A stretch of DNA of 63,314 nt from Paractinoplanes durhamensis (lineage in GTDB: Bacteria; Actinomycetota; Actinomycetes; Mycobacteriales; Micromonosporaceae): NCBI RefSeq assembly GCF_016862175.1, contig NZ_BOML01000089.1, forward strand, positions 1 to 63,314, read 5' to 3'. Positions 15,622-25,497 of this stretch are shown here, one piece after another. A program made the position numbers and the translations under genes. The notes under the pieces were generated by a model. It ran no database searches, was not told the DNA's origin, and was given only the letters and a program-made list of their open reading frames with translations. Every line of letters starts with the position of its first letter. Within the stretch, counting starts at the first letter, position 1.

Positions 15622-16692
15622 TCAGGCTGCCGGATCGGCGACGGTCAGATCGGCCGGCGCCGCGGCGGTGTCCAGACCGGGACCGGCCGCCGGGACGGCG
15701 AGAGTGACAACGGTGCCGGCGCCAACAGTGCTGTGGATGTGCAGTTCGCCGCCGAGCGCTTTGAGCACCGAGCGGACGATGGCCATGCCGAGGCCGGTGC
15801 CGGTGTGCCCGATCGGCCGGCCGGACGACAGCGCCGCGACCTGCTCGGCGGTCATGCCGGTGCCGCTGTCGGCGATCTCGATCTGCCAGCCGGCCGGCTC
15901 CCTGGTGCCGGTCAGCGCGATCCGGTCACCTGGGCCGGTGAACTTCAAGGCGTTTTCGATCAGGCAGTCGATGGCTGCTTCCAAACGCTCGGCGTTGATG
16001 ACGGCAAGGCCCACATCGGAGCTCGCGTACCACTGCCGGTCGGCGGACGGGCGCCAGCGGCGGGCTATGCGCTCGACTGCGCGGTCGACGTCGCCCGGGC
16101 GCAGCGGGTGCGGCTCCTCCACCTGCATCAGCGTCACGACACGCTGGGTGATGCGGGCCAGCTTGTCCAGCTCGTCGAGGACCACGTCGGTGTCCTCCCT
16201 CGTCACCGGGTCCGGATGCGCGTCCCGAACCAGTTCGGTGTAACCGCGGGCAACGGTGATGGGCGTACGCAGCTCGTGTGAGGCGAGCCGCAGCAGCAGT
16301 TGCTGGAGTTCCAGCCGCCGTTGTTCCATCTCGGCGAGCCGCTGCACCTCGGCGACCGCCAGGTTGCGACGGCGGACGTGCCACACCATGACGCCGAAGA
16401 CCGCCATCATCAGTGGGACCTCGGAGGTTTCCTCCCAGCCGATCTGCCCGGAAGCGGCATGGTGGACCATGATGAACCCGGTCACGCCCGCCACCGCCAC
16501 CAGGGCGAACACCATCTCCCCGGTGCTCCACCGGGTAAAGCCGTAGACCAGGGCCAGGGCGATCCAGATGAAATGGAACGGCACGGTCTCCTTGCCCGGC
16601 GCGATCCACATCAGCAGGGACCACAGCGCGGCGGCGGCCGCCCAGCCGCCGATCAGCAGCCGGTTAATGCTGGGCGACGCGATAGCCGACAT
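15622..16692 (-). CDS. Sensor histidine kinase with short membrane-embedded N-terminus
   Basis: 356 residues. Four or so closely spaced hydrophobic helices fill residues 12-110 with almost no extracytoplasmic loop, so sensing is probably within the membrane. A short linker (VAEVQRLAEMEQRRLELQQL) leads to HisKA with H139 in LASHELRTPI and an HATPase domain (ENALKFTG, DSGTGMTAEQ, GTGLGMAIV). The F-box region is short. The start overlaps the response regulator gene by 29 bases, so the pair is co-translated. The C-terminal 20 residues are Ala-rich and dispensable-looking. Confidence 0.93.
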   Translation of the reverse strand: MSAIASPSINRLLIGGWAAAAALWSLLMWIAPGKETVPFHFIWIALALVYGFTRWSTGEMVFALVAVAGVTGFIMVHHAASGQIGWEETSEVPLMMAVFGVMVWHVRRRNLAVAEVQRLAEMEQRRLELQQLLLRLASHELRTPITVARGYTELVRDAHPDPVTREDTDVVLDELDKLARITQRVVTLMQVEEPHPLRPGDVDRAVERIARRWRPSADRQWYASSDVGLAVINAERLEAAIDCLIENALKFTGPGDRIALTGTREPAGWQIEIADSGTGMTAEQVAALSSGRPIGHTGTGLGMAIVRSVLKALGGELHIHSTVGAGTVVTLAVPAAGPGLDTAAAPADLTVADPAA

Positions 16693-17332
16693 TGCGTATC
16701 GTCTCTATCCGGTCGGGGCGATCGAGCTTGGCGCGCAGGCGTCGCACGCAGACGTCCACCACGTTGCTGCCGGGGTTGAAGGTGATGCCCCAGACATCGG
16801 AGAGCAGCTCGCCGCGGCTGCACACCTGGCCGCTGCGGCTGAGCAGATGCTGCAACAGCAGGAACTCGCGGAAGGACAGGTCGACCTGCCGGTCTCCGAT
16901 CGCGGCGCGACGCGTCCGTAGGTCGAGCACGACCGCGCCCGCGCGCAGCCAGCGCATCGCCGAGCCGGGTGCCGGGGCGCGCAGCCGGGCGCGGACCCGG
17001 GCCCGCAGCTCGGCGATAGCGAACGGTTTGCCCAGGAAATCGGCGGCTCCGGCCTCGAGGACGCCGACCCGGGCGCCGATCTCCGGGACGGCCGAGAGCA
17101 CGAGCACTCGCTGGTCCGGCTTGGCCTCGACGAGGCGTTCGAGGACCTGGGCGCCGGGTAGGCCGGGTAGCATCAGGTCGAGGATGACCAGATCGAATTT
17201 GCCGGTCAGGGCGTCCTGGAGGCCGGTGTCGCCGCGAGCCCGGCACTCGACGAGATAGCCGTCGTCCTGAAGGGACCGGCACACCAGCCTGGCTATCCGG
17301 TCGTCATCCTCGATGATGAGCACCCGATCCAT
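16664..17332 (-). CDS. OmpR/PhoB-family response regulator (second system)
   Basis: 222 residues from ATG 17332; an in-frame ATG at 17377 would add 15 residues that are not part of the receiver fold. Receiver domain: acidic pair in IIEDDD, D52 in LVILDLMLPG, Lys in GKPF. Winged helix: SFREFLLLQHLLSRSGQVCS, then VDVCVRRLRAKLD and IRNVGYRV. It is paralogous to the regulator at 12803-13468. Divergent from the large secreted-protein gene at 17642, with a palindrome between them that is its likely binding site. Confidence 0.95.
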   Translation of the reverse strand: MDRVLIIEDDDRIARLVCRSLQDDGYLVECRARGDTGLQDALTGKFDLVILDLMLPGLPGAQVLERLVEAKPDQRVLVLSAVPEIGARVGVLEAGAADFLGKPFAIAELRARVRARLRAPAPGSAMRWLRAGAVVLDLRTRRAAIGDRQVDLSFREFLLLQHLLSRSGQVCSRGELLSDVWGITFNPGSNVVDVCVRRLRAKLDRPDRIETIRNVGYRVAQH

Positions 17333-17536
17333 GACGCCCCCGTTGACCCTTGGTGCCGGTGCGATTACTGATTTCATTAGAGTCTCCGAAGAGTCCAAGG
17401 GTCCACATCGGATGCGACGAGCGCGGCGCTTGGTGGATTTGGTCCCGAATGTCCGGCGGAACGGATGATCCCGGCCACGGCCGGTCGGCCCCCACGGAGG
17501 GGACCTCCGGCGGATGCGTCCCCGAGATGACGGCCG

Positions 17537-17554
17537 GATGACAGCTCTGTCATC
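17537..17554. promoter_or_regulatory. Candidate operator between the second regulator and the secreted-protein operon
   Basis: Perfect arms GATGACAG and CTGTCATC around CT. It sits 88 bp before ATG 17642 and about 205 bp before ATG 17332. It resembles the GATGAGA-N4-TCTCATC sites of the first system, with AC for AG in the arm, as expected for paralogous regulators with diverged specificity. Confidence 0.6.
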
Positions 17555-17641
17555 AACGCGGACGCTGACCCTCCGGACCCCCACGATTCCCCACATCGGC
17601 CAGTTCGGCCGGCTCGTGAGATTCATCAAGGGGGATACCGC

Positions 17642-20600
17642 ATGATGCGTCGCCGCTCCCCGCGAGTGTGGACCGCCGCCGCCGTTGTCGGGCTCCTGCC
17701 GATGACCTGGTGTTTCGGGTCAGCCGTGGCTCCGGCCGCCGCTGCCGCGCCGCCGGACGGCAGCGCGTCCCTGCGGGTCGAAAGCGCCCGGACGGTCGGT
17801 GCCGCGCCCGAGATCCAGAAGGGCGATCCGATTACGGCGTACCACTGGCTGATCACCGCCGACGACGTGGGCAACCCGCACGACGCGGTGGTGAACTGTC
17901 TGCCGTCGCGGGCGGGGGTGGCCAGTACCCCCGACTTCGCGGACCGGTGCCAGTGGCCGTCGATCCGCTACACGCCGGGCGCGGTCCCGATCGTCGCGCA
18001 GGGGGACGAGACCGATCTGAGTGCCAGCAAGGCGCTGGGTGCGCTGCCGGTCGGCAAATATCTGATCTCGGTGACCGCTGATGGCTACAAGATCGACGGC
18101 TCGCACTTCACGGTCGCCGGCGGTGAGCAGACCGACGTGACGGTCGCCATGCAGCCGTACCCGCTCCCGCTGGGCACCGTGCGGCTGCGGGTCTTCAACG
18201 ACTCGATCCCGGTCGACGGCACGTACGAGGTCGGGGCCGAACGGGGGCTGCCCGGCTTCACCGCCCACCTGGCCGACGTTCTCGGCGAAGTCACCGTCGA
18301 CTACTACGGCAACCCGCTGTGCACCAAGTACGTGCACAATGCCCCGGACGCGACCCACCCCGCCGGGTCGATCGTCTTCGAGAACGGCAAGCCGAAGATC
18401 GCGGCCGGCTCGACCGGCAAATGTGTCTCGAACGCCAGCGGTGACATCACGATCGAGAATCTCGGCCCTGACCGGTACGCCTCCCAGGTCGTGCCACCGA
18501 CCGGCGAGACCTGGGCACAGACCACCACTCTCGAGGGCAACTGGGACTGGGACGTCTGGGTGCAGGAGGGTGACACCGGCTACGACACCGAACAGACCAT
18601 CGGTGGCGAACGAGTGCCCTATGTGGACTTCGGCTTCGTGACGCCCAAGGCGCTGCCGACCGGCCCTGCTACGGGTGAGATCGTCGGCACGGCGGTGGTC
18701 GGACGGACGTACGTCGGCGGTCAGGGCGGAGTGACGCTGCCGAACGCGGGTGTGGCCGGCGCGAACATCGCCGGCCCGGTCGCCCGCCCGTGGGTGGCGC
18801 TGAGCGCCCTGGGCAACAACGACCAGATGGCCTACCTGGCCCGCGGTGGCGCCGACGGCACCTTCGACATCAAGAACGTGCCGGACGGCGATTACCAGCT
18901 GACGATCTGGGACGCGCCGCAGGAGCTGATCCTCGACTCGTTCAACGTGACCGTGCGGGGTGGCAACAAGGTCGACGTCGGCAACAAGATCCTGGTCGGC
19001 TGGTTCACCGAGATCCGCGGATCGGTTTACCTCGACCGGAACGGCAACGGCAAGCGCGACGCGGGTGAGACTGGTGTGCCGCGGTTCGGTGTCGCGGTGA
19101 AGGAGCGCGACAACGCGGTGATGGACCAGGGCACCAACCTGGTCAGCACCGACAACGACGGTAAGTACGACATCAAGCAGACCTACCCGATGAGTAAGTG
19201 GCTGGTGCTGGAAGCGTTCAACACCCGCTTCAAGACGACCGGGATCACCTATCAGGCCGACAACGAGCCGGCGCCGACGACGTTGATGGGCGCCGCGGTC
19301 GACCTGAACTTCCTGCCGATCATCGGCCTGGCCGGGACCGTCGACTGGGGCGTTCAGCCGTACAGCGGCGCCGACAACGGCGGCATCGCGGGCACGGTCA
19401 CCTACGACACCACCCGCAACGAACTGGACGCCGCGAACGCGGTCACCGAGAGCTACCAGCCGGGCGTGCCGAACGTCCCGGTGCACCTTTACGCGGTGGC
19501 CCGCGACGACAACGGCGACCCGATCATCAACCCCGACGGCTCCGTCCAGCACGGCCCGGAGCTCAACGACGCGTACACCTCGGAGACCTGGAAGGCGGGC
19601 CGGGGCTGCACCGCCCGGATGTTCGACGGCCGGCCGCTGACCGACCAGAACGCACTGCCGGACTTCGGCACCGCCGCGAACCAGCGGTGTGTCGAGGCGC
19701 CGATGATGGGCGTGCAGTTCGCGCCGTCGGAGAACGACCCGGCCGGCTTCGGCCAGGACGTCAACGGCAACTACGCGTTCAGCGACTCCAAGCTGAACCT
19801 CTACCCGCCGGGCAACCCGAAGAACCCCGGCCCGAATCACGACCTCGCCCTCTACGCCCCACTGCCGGACGGGACGACCCAGCAACTGGTCCCCGACGAC
19901 TACCTGGTCAAGGTCGAGATCCCGGCCGACCCGGTGGACGGCAAGCCGATGTACCAGGTGACCCGGGAGGAGGACGTGAACGTCTTCGACGGCGACTCGT
20001 ACCTTCCGCAGGAGAACTTCCCGCCGTCGCCCGCCGAGGCGTCCGCCCCGCCGGACGGCGCCCAGCCGCAACCCGACCCGGGCCCCGACCCGTCGCAGGG
20101 CAACGGCATCGTCAGCGGTTGTGCCGGCGCCAACCACACCGTGCACGTCACCGACCTGGCGTTCGTCGCCGGCGGCGGCAGCCCGTTCGAGGGCCGGCCG
20201 AAGCCGCTCTGCGACACCAAGCTGGTCGAGGTGCGCGCCGGCCAGACTTCGGCGCCGAACTTCAACCTGTTCACCCAGGTCCCACTGCCCACCCACTTCT
20301 GGGGGCTGACGATCAACGACCTGGCGCTGTCGCACGACAAACGCAGCATCGAGTACGGCGAGGCCGACGGCCTACCCAACGTCCCGATGGGCATCTACGA
20401 CTTCGCCGGCAACCTCAAGGACACCGTCGACACCGACTTCAACGGCTTCTACGAGGCGATCGAGCCGTCGACCGGCACCTACAACTGCCCCCTGCCCGCC
20501 GGACCGTGCCCGAACATGTACCGCTTCGTCGGCAACGACCCGGGGCAGCCGGGACACTTCAACCGCAACTACAACAGCCGATTCCGTACGATCGCCACGA

Positions 20601-22789
20601 ACTTCCAGGCGTGGCCTGGAGTCTTCACCGTGACCGACACGGCGCCCACTCAGGTCGCGGCGACGGCGGTGGCACCGGGCAGCACCCAGATCGACCCGGT
20701 GCAGTGCGACCCGGCCGCGGACGTACCCCAACTGTTCTCCGTCTCCAAGCCGTACCTGCGACCGGCCGACACCGGCGCGGCCCGGCGGATCACGATCAGT
20801 GGAAGCGGCTTCGGCACCGCCACCGGGACGGTCCGGGTGACCGGGATGCTCGGGGCGATCGGCGCCACGGTGAATTCGTGGACCGACCGGGAGATCCAGG
20901 TGACACTGGGCGCCTCGGCGCTGCCGACGGCGGCGAACCTGACCGTCACCACGGGGGTGGGCAAGCAGACGATCAACGGGCTGACGATGCAGTTCCTCGG
21001 TTCCGGCGCCGGCCCCCTGCTGGGCACCTTCCTGAACCCGAGACTGCGGCAGGTCAACCCACCGGCGGGCGCCGTCTCGCCCGGCGAGAAGACCTACACC
21101 ACCGTCCAGGCCGCGCTGAACGACGCGGCGGCGGGCAACGGCACCCAAGTCACGGTGGTCGTAGTCTGGCCCGGCACGCCGGCCACGGACAACCCGGCCG
21201 GCGTCTACTACGAGAACGTGGTGATCCACTCCACGGCCCGGTTGCAGGGGGTCGGACCCGGCGGGCAGTACGCCGACGGCACGACGGTCGCCGGTTCGGT
21301 GCTTGACGGGCGCGGGTTCGGCATCGACAACGCCAGCGGCATCGCCTGGCTGGCCTTGGTCGGTTCCCTGCCGCACTCGGGTCCTGCCGCTGTCCCCGAC
21401 GGCGCCGTGGTCACGGTGCTGGCCCGGGCGAACCAGTTCAACATCGCCAATGCCCCGACGATCGACGGCCTGCGGATCACCGGTGGCAACCAGTCCGACT
21501 TCGCGACCAACCTCAACGACGTCACCGGTGGCACCAGGACGCCGTACGGGGCCCCGGGGGCGGCCGTGACCCAGGGCGGCGGCGTCTACCTGCACGCCGA
21601 CGCGCACTACACCCAGGTCACGAACAACGTCATCGCCGGCAACAGCGGCTCCTACGGCGGCGCGGTGCGGGTCGGTACTCCGTACACCGACACCCACAAC
21701 GACAACGTGACGATCGCCCGGAACCAGATCCGGGACAACGGCGGCACGAACCTGGCCGGCGGCATCGGGATCTTCGCCGGCAGCACCGGCTACTCGGTGG
21801 ACCACAACAGCATCTGCGGCAACTTCTCCGCCGAGTACGGCGGCGGCGTCTCGCACTACGGCCTGTCCGACAACGGCCGGATCGCCGCCAACCGGATCTA
21901 CCTCAACCAGTCGTACGACGAGGCCGGCGGCATCATGATCGCCGGAGAGCTGCCGTCCGATCCGACCAAGCTGTCCGCCGGTTCCGGCCGGGTGACCATC
22001 GACGCGAACACGGTTCAGGCGAACCTGTCCAACGACGACGGTGGCGGACTGCGGTTCCTGTCGGCGGGCAACTTCACCGAGACCGTCACCAACAACGTCC
22101 TGGCCGGCAACATCTCCACCCATGAAGGCGGCGGGGTGGCCCTGGACGACACTCCGGACGTGCGGCTCGTCAACAACACGGTGATGGACAACATCACCAC
22201 GGCGACCGCGGTGACCAGCAACGGCCAGCCCGCTCCGGCAGGTCTGTCCACAGCTGAGAACAGCGCGCAGTTGCAGGCCACCCTGCCCGCGTCGGCACCG
22301 CACTTCAGCTCACCCAAGATGTTCAACAACGTGTTCTGGAACAACCGGGCGGGCAGTTGGAACGGGCTTCGGGTAGCCGGCATCGACGCGGCCGGCGCAC
22401 CGGCCGGCGAACCGCTGAACCTCTGGGACATGGGCTCCCCGGACGGCCTCGGCCCGCTGACGCCAACTAACTCGGTGCTGCAGACCACCACCGGCACGAC
22501 GCCGAGCGTCACCAACAAGACGGTCGACCCGCAGGTGTTGGCGTCGTTCCCGACGAGCGTGCTGATCGAGACGTCGCGCACCTTCCCGTCGTTCCGGCAG
22601 GCGGTGATCGTCATCCAGCCGGTGGCCGGCACCAATATGGGCGACTACCACCTGGCGGCCGGCTCACCGGCGAACAACGCCGGGTCCGGCAGCCGGAACT
22701 TCCCGCCGCTGGTGCGCGCGCCCGGCTCGGACATCGACGGCAACACCCGCAGCGTCACCCAGCCGGACATCGGCGCTGACGAGCGATAG
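17642..22789 (+). CDS. Large secreted multidomain protein with SdrD-B-like, IPT/TIG and right-handed beta-helix domains
   Basis: 1715 residues with a clear signal peptide ending near APAAAAA (about residue 37). Residues about 40-450 contain several carboxypeptidase-regulatory/Cna-B-like beta-sandwich repeats (FDIKNVPDGDYQLTIWD). Near 460 is an SdrD B-like repeat (VYLDRNGNGKRDAGETGVP) with a calcium-binding DxNxNGxxD pattern. Residues about 1035-1110 form an IPT/TIG domain (ITISGSGFGTATGTVRVTG). From about 1140 to 1560 there is a parallel beta-helix rich in Asn and GGG turns (NVIAGNSGSYGGAVRVG, GGGVALDD). The end, DIDGNTRSVTQPDIGADER, is the choice-of-anchor Q-type tail. There is no LPxTG or membrane anchor. 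It heads the cupredoxin operon, so it may be a matrix or scaffold on which the oxidases act. No catalytic role is claimed. Confidence 0.9.
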   Translation: MMRRRSPRVWTAAAVVGLLPMTWCFGSAVAPAAAAAPPDGSASLRVESARTVGAAPEIQKGDPITAYHWLITADDVGNPHDAVVNCLPSRAGVASTPDFADRCQWPSIRYTPGAVPIVAQGDETDLSASKALGALPVGKYLISVTADGYKIDGSHFTVAGGEQTDVTVAMQPYPLPLGTVRLRVFNDSIPVDGTYEVGAERGLPGFTAHLADVLGEVTVDYYGNPLCTKYVHNAPDATHPAGSIVFENGKPKIAAGSTGKCVSNASGDITIENLGPDRYASQVVPPTGETWAQTTTLEGNWDWDVWVQEGDTGYDTEQTIGGERVPYVDFGFVTPKALPTGPATGEIVGTAVVGRTYVGGQGGVTLPNAGVAGANIAGPVARPWVALSALGNNDQMAYLARGGADGTFDIKNVPDGDYQLTIWDAPQELILDSFNVTVRGGNKVDVGNKILVGWFTEIRGSVYLDRNGNGKRDAGETGVPRFGVAVKERDNAVMDQGTNLVSTDNDGKYDIKQTYPMSKWLVLEAFNTRFKTTGITYQADNEPAPTTLMGAAVDLNFLPIIGLAGTVDWGVQPYSGADNGGIAGTVTYDTTRNELDAANAVTESYQPGVPNVPVHLYAVARDDNGDPIINPDGSVQHGPELNDAYTSETWKAGRGCTARMFDGRPLTDQNALPDFGTAANQRCVEAPMMGVQFAPSENDPAGFGQDVNGNYAFSDSKLNLYPPGNPKNPGPNHDLALYAPLPDGTTQQLVPDDYLVKVEIPADPVDGKPMYQVTREEDVNVFDGDSYLPQENFPPSPAEASAPPDGAQPQPDPGPDPSQGNGIVSGCAGANHTVHVTDLAFVAGGGSPFEGRPKPLCDTKLVEVRAGQTSAPNFNLFTQVPLPTHFWGLTINDLALSHDKRSIEYGEADGLPNVPMGIYDFAGNLKDTVDTDFNGFYEAIEPSTGTYNCPLPAGPCPNMYRFVGNDPGQPGHFNRNYNSRFRTIATNFQAWPGVFTVTDTAPTQVAATAVAPGSTQIDPVQCDPAADVPQLFSVSKPYLRPADTGAARRITISGSGFGTATGTVRVTGMLGAIGATVNSWTDREIQVTLGASALPTAANLTVTTGVGKQTINGLTMQFLGSGAGPLLGTFLNPRLRQVNPPAGAVSPGEKTYTTVQAALNDAAAGNGTQVTVVVVWPGTPATDNPAGVYYENVVIHSTARLQGVGPGGQYADGTTVAGSVLDGRGFGIDNASGIAWLALVGSLPHSGPAAVPDGAVVTVLARANQFNIANAPTIDGLRITGGNQSDFATNLNDVTGGTRTPYGAPGAAVTQGGGVYLHADAHYTQVTNNVIAGNSGSYGGAVRVGTPYTDTHNDNVTIARNQIRDNGGTNLAGGIGIFAGSTGYSVDHNSICGNFSAEYGGGVSHYGLSDNGRIAANRIYLNQSYDEAGGIMIAGELPSDPTKLSAGSGRVTIDANTVQANLSNDDGGGLRFLSAGNFTETVTNNVLAGNISTHEGGGVALDDTPDVRLVNNTVMDNITTATAVTSNGQPAPAGLSTAENSAQLQATLPASAPHFSSPKMFNNVFWNNRAGSWNGLRVAGIDAAGAPAGEPLNLWDMGSPDGLGPLTPTNSVLQTTTGTTPSVTNKTVDPQVLASFPTSVLIETSRTFPSFRQAVIVIQPVAGTNMGDYHLAAGSPANNAGSGSRNFPPLVRAPGSDIDGNTRSVTQPDIGADER

Positions 22790-22874
22790 CGCATGGCGAG
22801 TCCGGGTGGCGGCGACCACTGCCACCCGGACTCCCGGCCCGCCGTTCTTCGATCTCATATCCGAGGAGACAACC

Positions 22875-24131
22875 GTGTCCGAACGTGGATCACTGAGCCG
22901 GTTGAGCCGGCGTTCCCTGCTGGCGGGTCTGACCGGCGCGGCCGGCGCGGCCCTGCTGCTGCCCCGCGGCTCCGCCGGCCGCCCGCAGGCCCGGCGGCTG
23001 GTCGCCGCCGTGCCCGACCCGGTGCAGGAGATCCACCTCGCCGGCACCGACGGCTGGGTCTCGATGCCCCCGAACTCACCGGCCATCGCCCCGTTCTGGC
23101 CGGACTCGCTCGCCCCGACCGGCAGCAACCTGTACGTCTTCGGCTTCCGCGACGTTACCGGGATGAACGCCGTCGACGTCACCGCCCAGCGGGGCAAGGC
23201 CCAGATCTCGGCGCCGATGCTGACCTTCGACCAGGAGACCGACATCAAGATCACGCTGTCGAACCTGGGACTGGCTCAGCGGCCCGATCTGGTCGACGGT
23301 CACACCGTGCATTGGCACGGTTTCCGCAACGCCATCCCGCTCTTCGACGGGGTGCCGGAGCTGTCCATCGCGGTGCCGATCGGCCGCGACTTCACCTACT
23401 TCTACCGGCCGCACGACCCGGGCACGTACATGTACCACTGCCACTTCGAGGACGTCGAACACGTACAGATGGGCATGACCGGGATGCTCTTCGTCCGGCC
23501 CGTGCAGAACAAGGGCACCTCGTCGTTGCCGGCCGGCAAGTACGCCTACAACTGCGGCGACGGCTCCTCCCGGTACGACCGGGAGTTCGCGTTCATGATG
23601 ACCGAGATCTGGGCCGAGGCGCACTACCGCGACGCGCACATCCAGGTCAGCGACTGGACCGACTACAAACCGACGTTCTTCGCCCTTAACGGCCGGGCCT
23701 ATCCGGACACGATGGCCTCGAACGGCGATCCGAACAGCGCGGCCGCGGGCCGGCTTCGCTACCAGCCGATCTCGTCGCTGGTGACGTGCAACAGCGGCGA
23801 CCGGGTGCTGCTGCGCCTGGCCAATCTCGGCTACCAGGACCACGTCATGACCGTCGACGGCATCGACCTGACGGTGATCGGCAAGGACGCGGCGTTGTTG
23901 CGGGGCCGGGATGGCTCCAGCGAGTACACCGTCACCAATACCGTCGAGATCGGGCCCGGCGAGAGCCGCGACGTGCTCTTCACCGCTCCGGCACCCGGCA
24001 CGTATCTGCTCTACGACCGCGACTACCTGGCACTGACCAACGGCTCGGGCAGCGGCTACGGCGGCCAGATGACCGAGATCCGGGTATCGCCCAGTGGCAC
24101 CTTGCCCGCCCAGACGGGCCCGAACGCATGA
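22875..24131 (+). CDS. Tat-exported multicopper oxidase-like protein
   Basis: 418 residues from GTG 22875, preceded by GAGGAG; the open frame to 22806 adds nothing conserved. The N-terminus (LSRLSRRSLLAGLTGAAGAALLL) is a Tat signal. The first cupredoxin domain carries HTVHWHGF (H146, H148) and MYHCHFEDVEHVQMGM (H188, C189, H190, H196), the type 2/3 and type 1 copper ligands, with two extra residues between the Cys and the last His compared with typical HCHxxxH. The C-terminal cupredoxin domain (YQDHVMTVDG) keeps only scattered His. It probably oxidises a metal or phenolic substrate outside the cell using oxygen. Two- or three-domain assignment needs modelling. Confidence 0.85.
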   Translation: MSERGSLSRLSRRSLLAGLTGAAGAALLLPRGSAGRPQARRLVAAVPDPVQEIHLAGTDGWVSMPPNSPAIAPFWPDSLAPTGSNLYVFGFRDVTGMNAVDVTAQRGKAQISAPMLTFDQETDIKITLSNLGLAQRPDLVDGHTVHWHGFRNAIPLFDGVPELSIAVPIGRDFTYFYRPHDPGTYMYHCHFEDVEHVQMGMTGMLFVRPVQNKGTSSLPAGKYAYNCGDGSSRYDREFAFMMTEIWAEAHYRDAHIQVSDWTDYKPTFFALNGRAYPDTMASNGDPNSAAAGRLRYQPISSLVTCNSGDRVLLRLANLGYQDHVMTVDGIDLTVIGKDAALLRGRDGSSEYTVTNTVEIGPGESRDVLFTAPAPGTYLLYDRDYLALTNGSGSGYGGQMTEIRVSPSGTLPAQTGPNA

Positions 24132-24142
24132 GGAGGCCAGCC

Positions 24143-25477
24143 GTGCTCGGCACCCTTGTCACCGCCCTGTCCCGCCTGCGTCCGGCACCGCCGCGGCTGC
24201 GCCGGACCGCCCCGCTGTTCCTGGTCGCCGCGATCGTCGCCGTCCTGATCCTGCCGGCGCCGCAGAGCCGGGCCGCGACGCCCGAGGCCGGGCTGGAGTG
24301 TGAGGTCTCGGCCAGCAACAGCTTCTCGCTGACCGCCGCCGGCGGCTACATCTCCACCCCGGACGGCAACTCGATCTTCATGTGGAGTTTCGGTAACTCC
24401 GGCGGCGTGTTCCAGCTGCCCGGGCCGACCCTGTGCGTGGAGTCCGGCGCCAAGGTGACCGTCGCGCTGCACAATGCGCTGCCCGAGCCGACGTCGATCA
24501 TCTTCCCCGGCCAGCCGCAGGTGCTCGCGGGCGGCCAGCCGGCGCAACCGGAGAACGACGCGACCGGCAACCTCACCTCGCTGACCACCACAGCGGCGCC
24601 GAACGGCGGCTCGACGACCTATACCTTCACCGCGGGAGCGCCGGGGACCTACCTCTATCAGTCCGGTACCGACGTGCAGAAACAGCAGCAGATGGGCCTG
24701 TTCGGGGCGCTGGTCGTGCGGCCCAAGGGCCATCCCGACCAGGAGAACGAGCGGGCGGACTCGTTGTTCGACCCGGCGCGCGAATACCTCTACATGCTCA
24801 GCGAGGTCGACCCGGACGCGCATCTGGCCGTCGAACGCGGCCGCGGCTACGACTGGACGAAGTACAAGGCCCGCTACTTCATGATCAACGGCCGGAGCAT
24901 GCCGGACACGATCGCCCCGAACCGGGCCGCCTGGCTTCCGAACCAGCCGTACGGGTCGTTGATCCACATCCGGCCGTACGACGCGGCCACCAACCCCAGG
25001 AGCGCGCTGATCCGTTACCTCAACGCCGGGGTGACCAGCTATCCGTTCCACCCGCACGGCAGTGACGAGCAACTGATCGCGCGCGACGGGCACCCGGCCC
25101 AGGGCCCGGCCGGGCAGGACCTGTCGTACTCGAACTTCCTCATCGACGTGGCGCCCGGCCAGACCGTCGACACGCTGATGACCTGGCGGGACTCCGAGCA
25201 CTGGGACCCGGTGACCAACCCGATCCCGGTCCAGCTGCCACAACTGCAGGACCAGGTCGTCGGCCCCGGCACGGAGACCTGGTTCAGCGAGAACCCCTAC
25301 CTCGGGTACACCGGCGGCCAGTTGCCGCCCGGCGTGGTGCAGAACAACCAGTGCGGCGAGTACTACCACGTCGCGCACAGTCACGCCCTCGAGCAGTCCA
25401 CCAATTACGGCGCGAGCTTCGGCGGGATGATGACTCTCATCCGCATCGATCCTCCCGTCGGCTGTCCCGCCCCGTGA
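24143..25477 (+). CDS. Secreted cupredoxin/multicopper oxidase-like protein with a partial ligand set
   Basis: 444 residues from GTG 24143, chosen because AGGAGG lies six bases upstream; ATG 24128, overlapping the previous stop, is an alternative. A signal peptide or anchor follows an Arg-rich start (LFLVAAIVAVLILPAPQSRA). The first cupredoxin domain (GPTLCVESGAKVTVALHN, FTAGAPGTYLYQSG) lacks the HxH pairs. The C-terminal domain keeps YPFHPHGSDEQ and YYHVAHSHALEQST: the normally HCH triad reads HSH, so the type 1 Cys is missing. It may bind copper only at a type 2/3-like site or act as a partner of the oxidase encoded before it. Confidence 0.8.
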   Translation: MLGTLVTALSRLRPAPPRLRRTAPLFLVAAIVAVLILPAPQSRAATPEAGLECEVSASNSFSLTAAGGYISTPDGNSIFMWSFGNSGGVFQLPGPTLCVESGAKVTVALHNALPEPTSIIFPGQPQVLAGGQPAQPENDATGNLTSLTTTAAPNGGSTTYTFTAGAPGTYLYQSGTDVQKQQQMGLFGALVVRPKGHPDQENERADSLFDPAREYLYMLSEVDPDAHLAVERGRGYDWTKYKARYFMINGRSMPDTIAPNRAAWLPNQPYGSLIHIRPYDAATNPRSALIRYLNAGVTSYPFHPHGSDEQLIARDGHPAQGPAGQDLSYSNFLIDVAPGQTVDTLMTWRDSEHWDPVTNPIPVQLPQLQDQVVGPGTETWFSENPYLGYTGGQLPPGVVQNNQCGEYYHVAHSHALEQSTNYGASFGGMMTLIRIDPPVGCPAP

Positions 25478-25497
25478 CGACGAAGGGATCACCACCG

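Noticed and set aside
15488..16281. Forward-strand frames of 230-250 codons opposite the second kinase
   Set aside because: Antisense shadows; the reverse strand has complete HisKA and HATPase motifs.
17720..22303. Long reverse-strand frames (871 and 643 codons) opposite the secreted protein
   Set aside because: High-GC antisense shadows with Val/Arg/Gly-rich composition and no domains; the forward frame has a signal peptide and recognisable folds.
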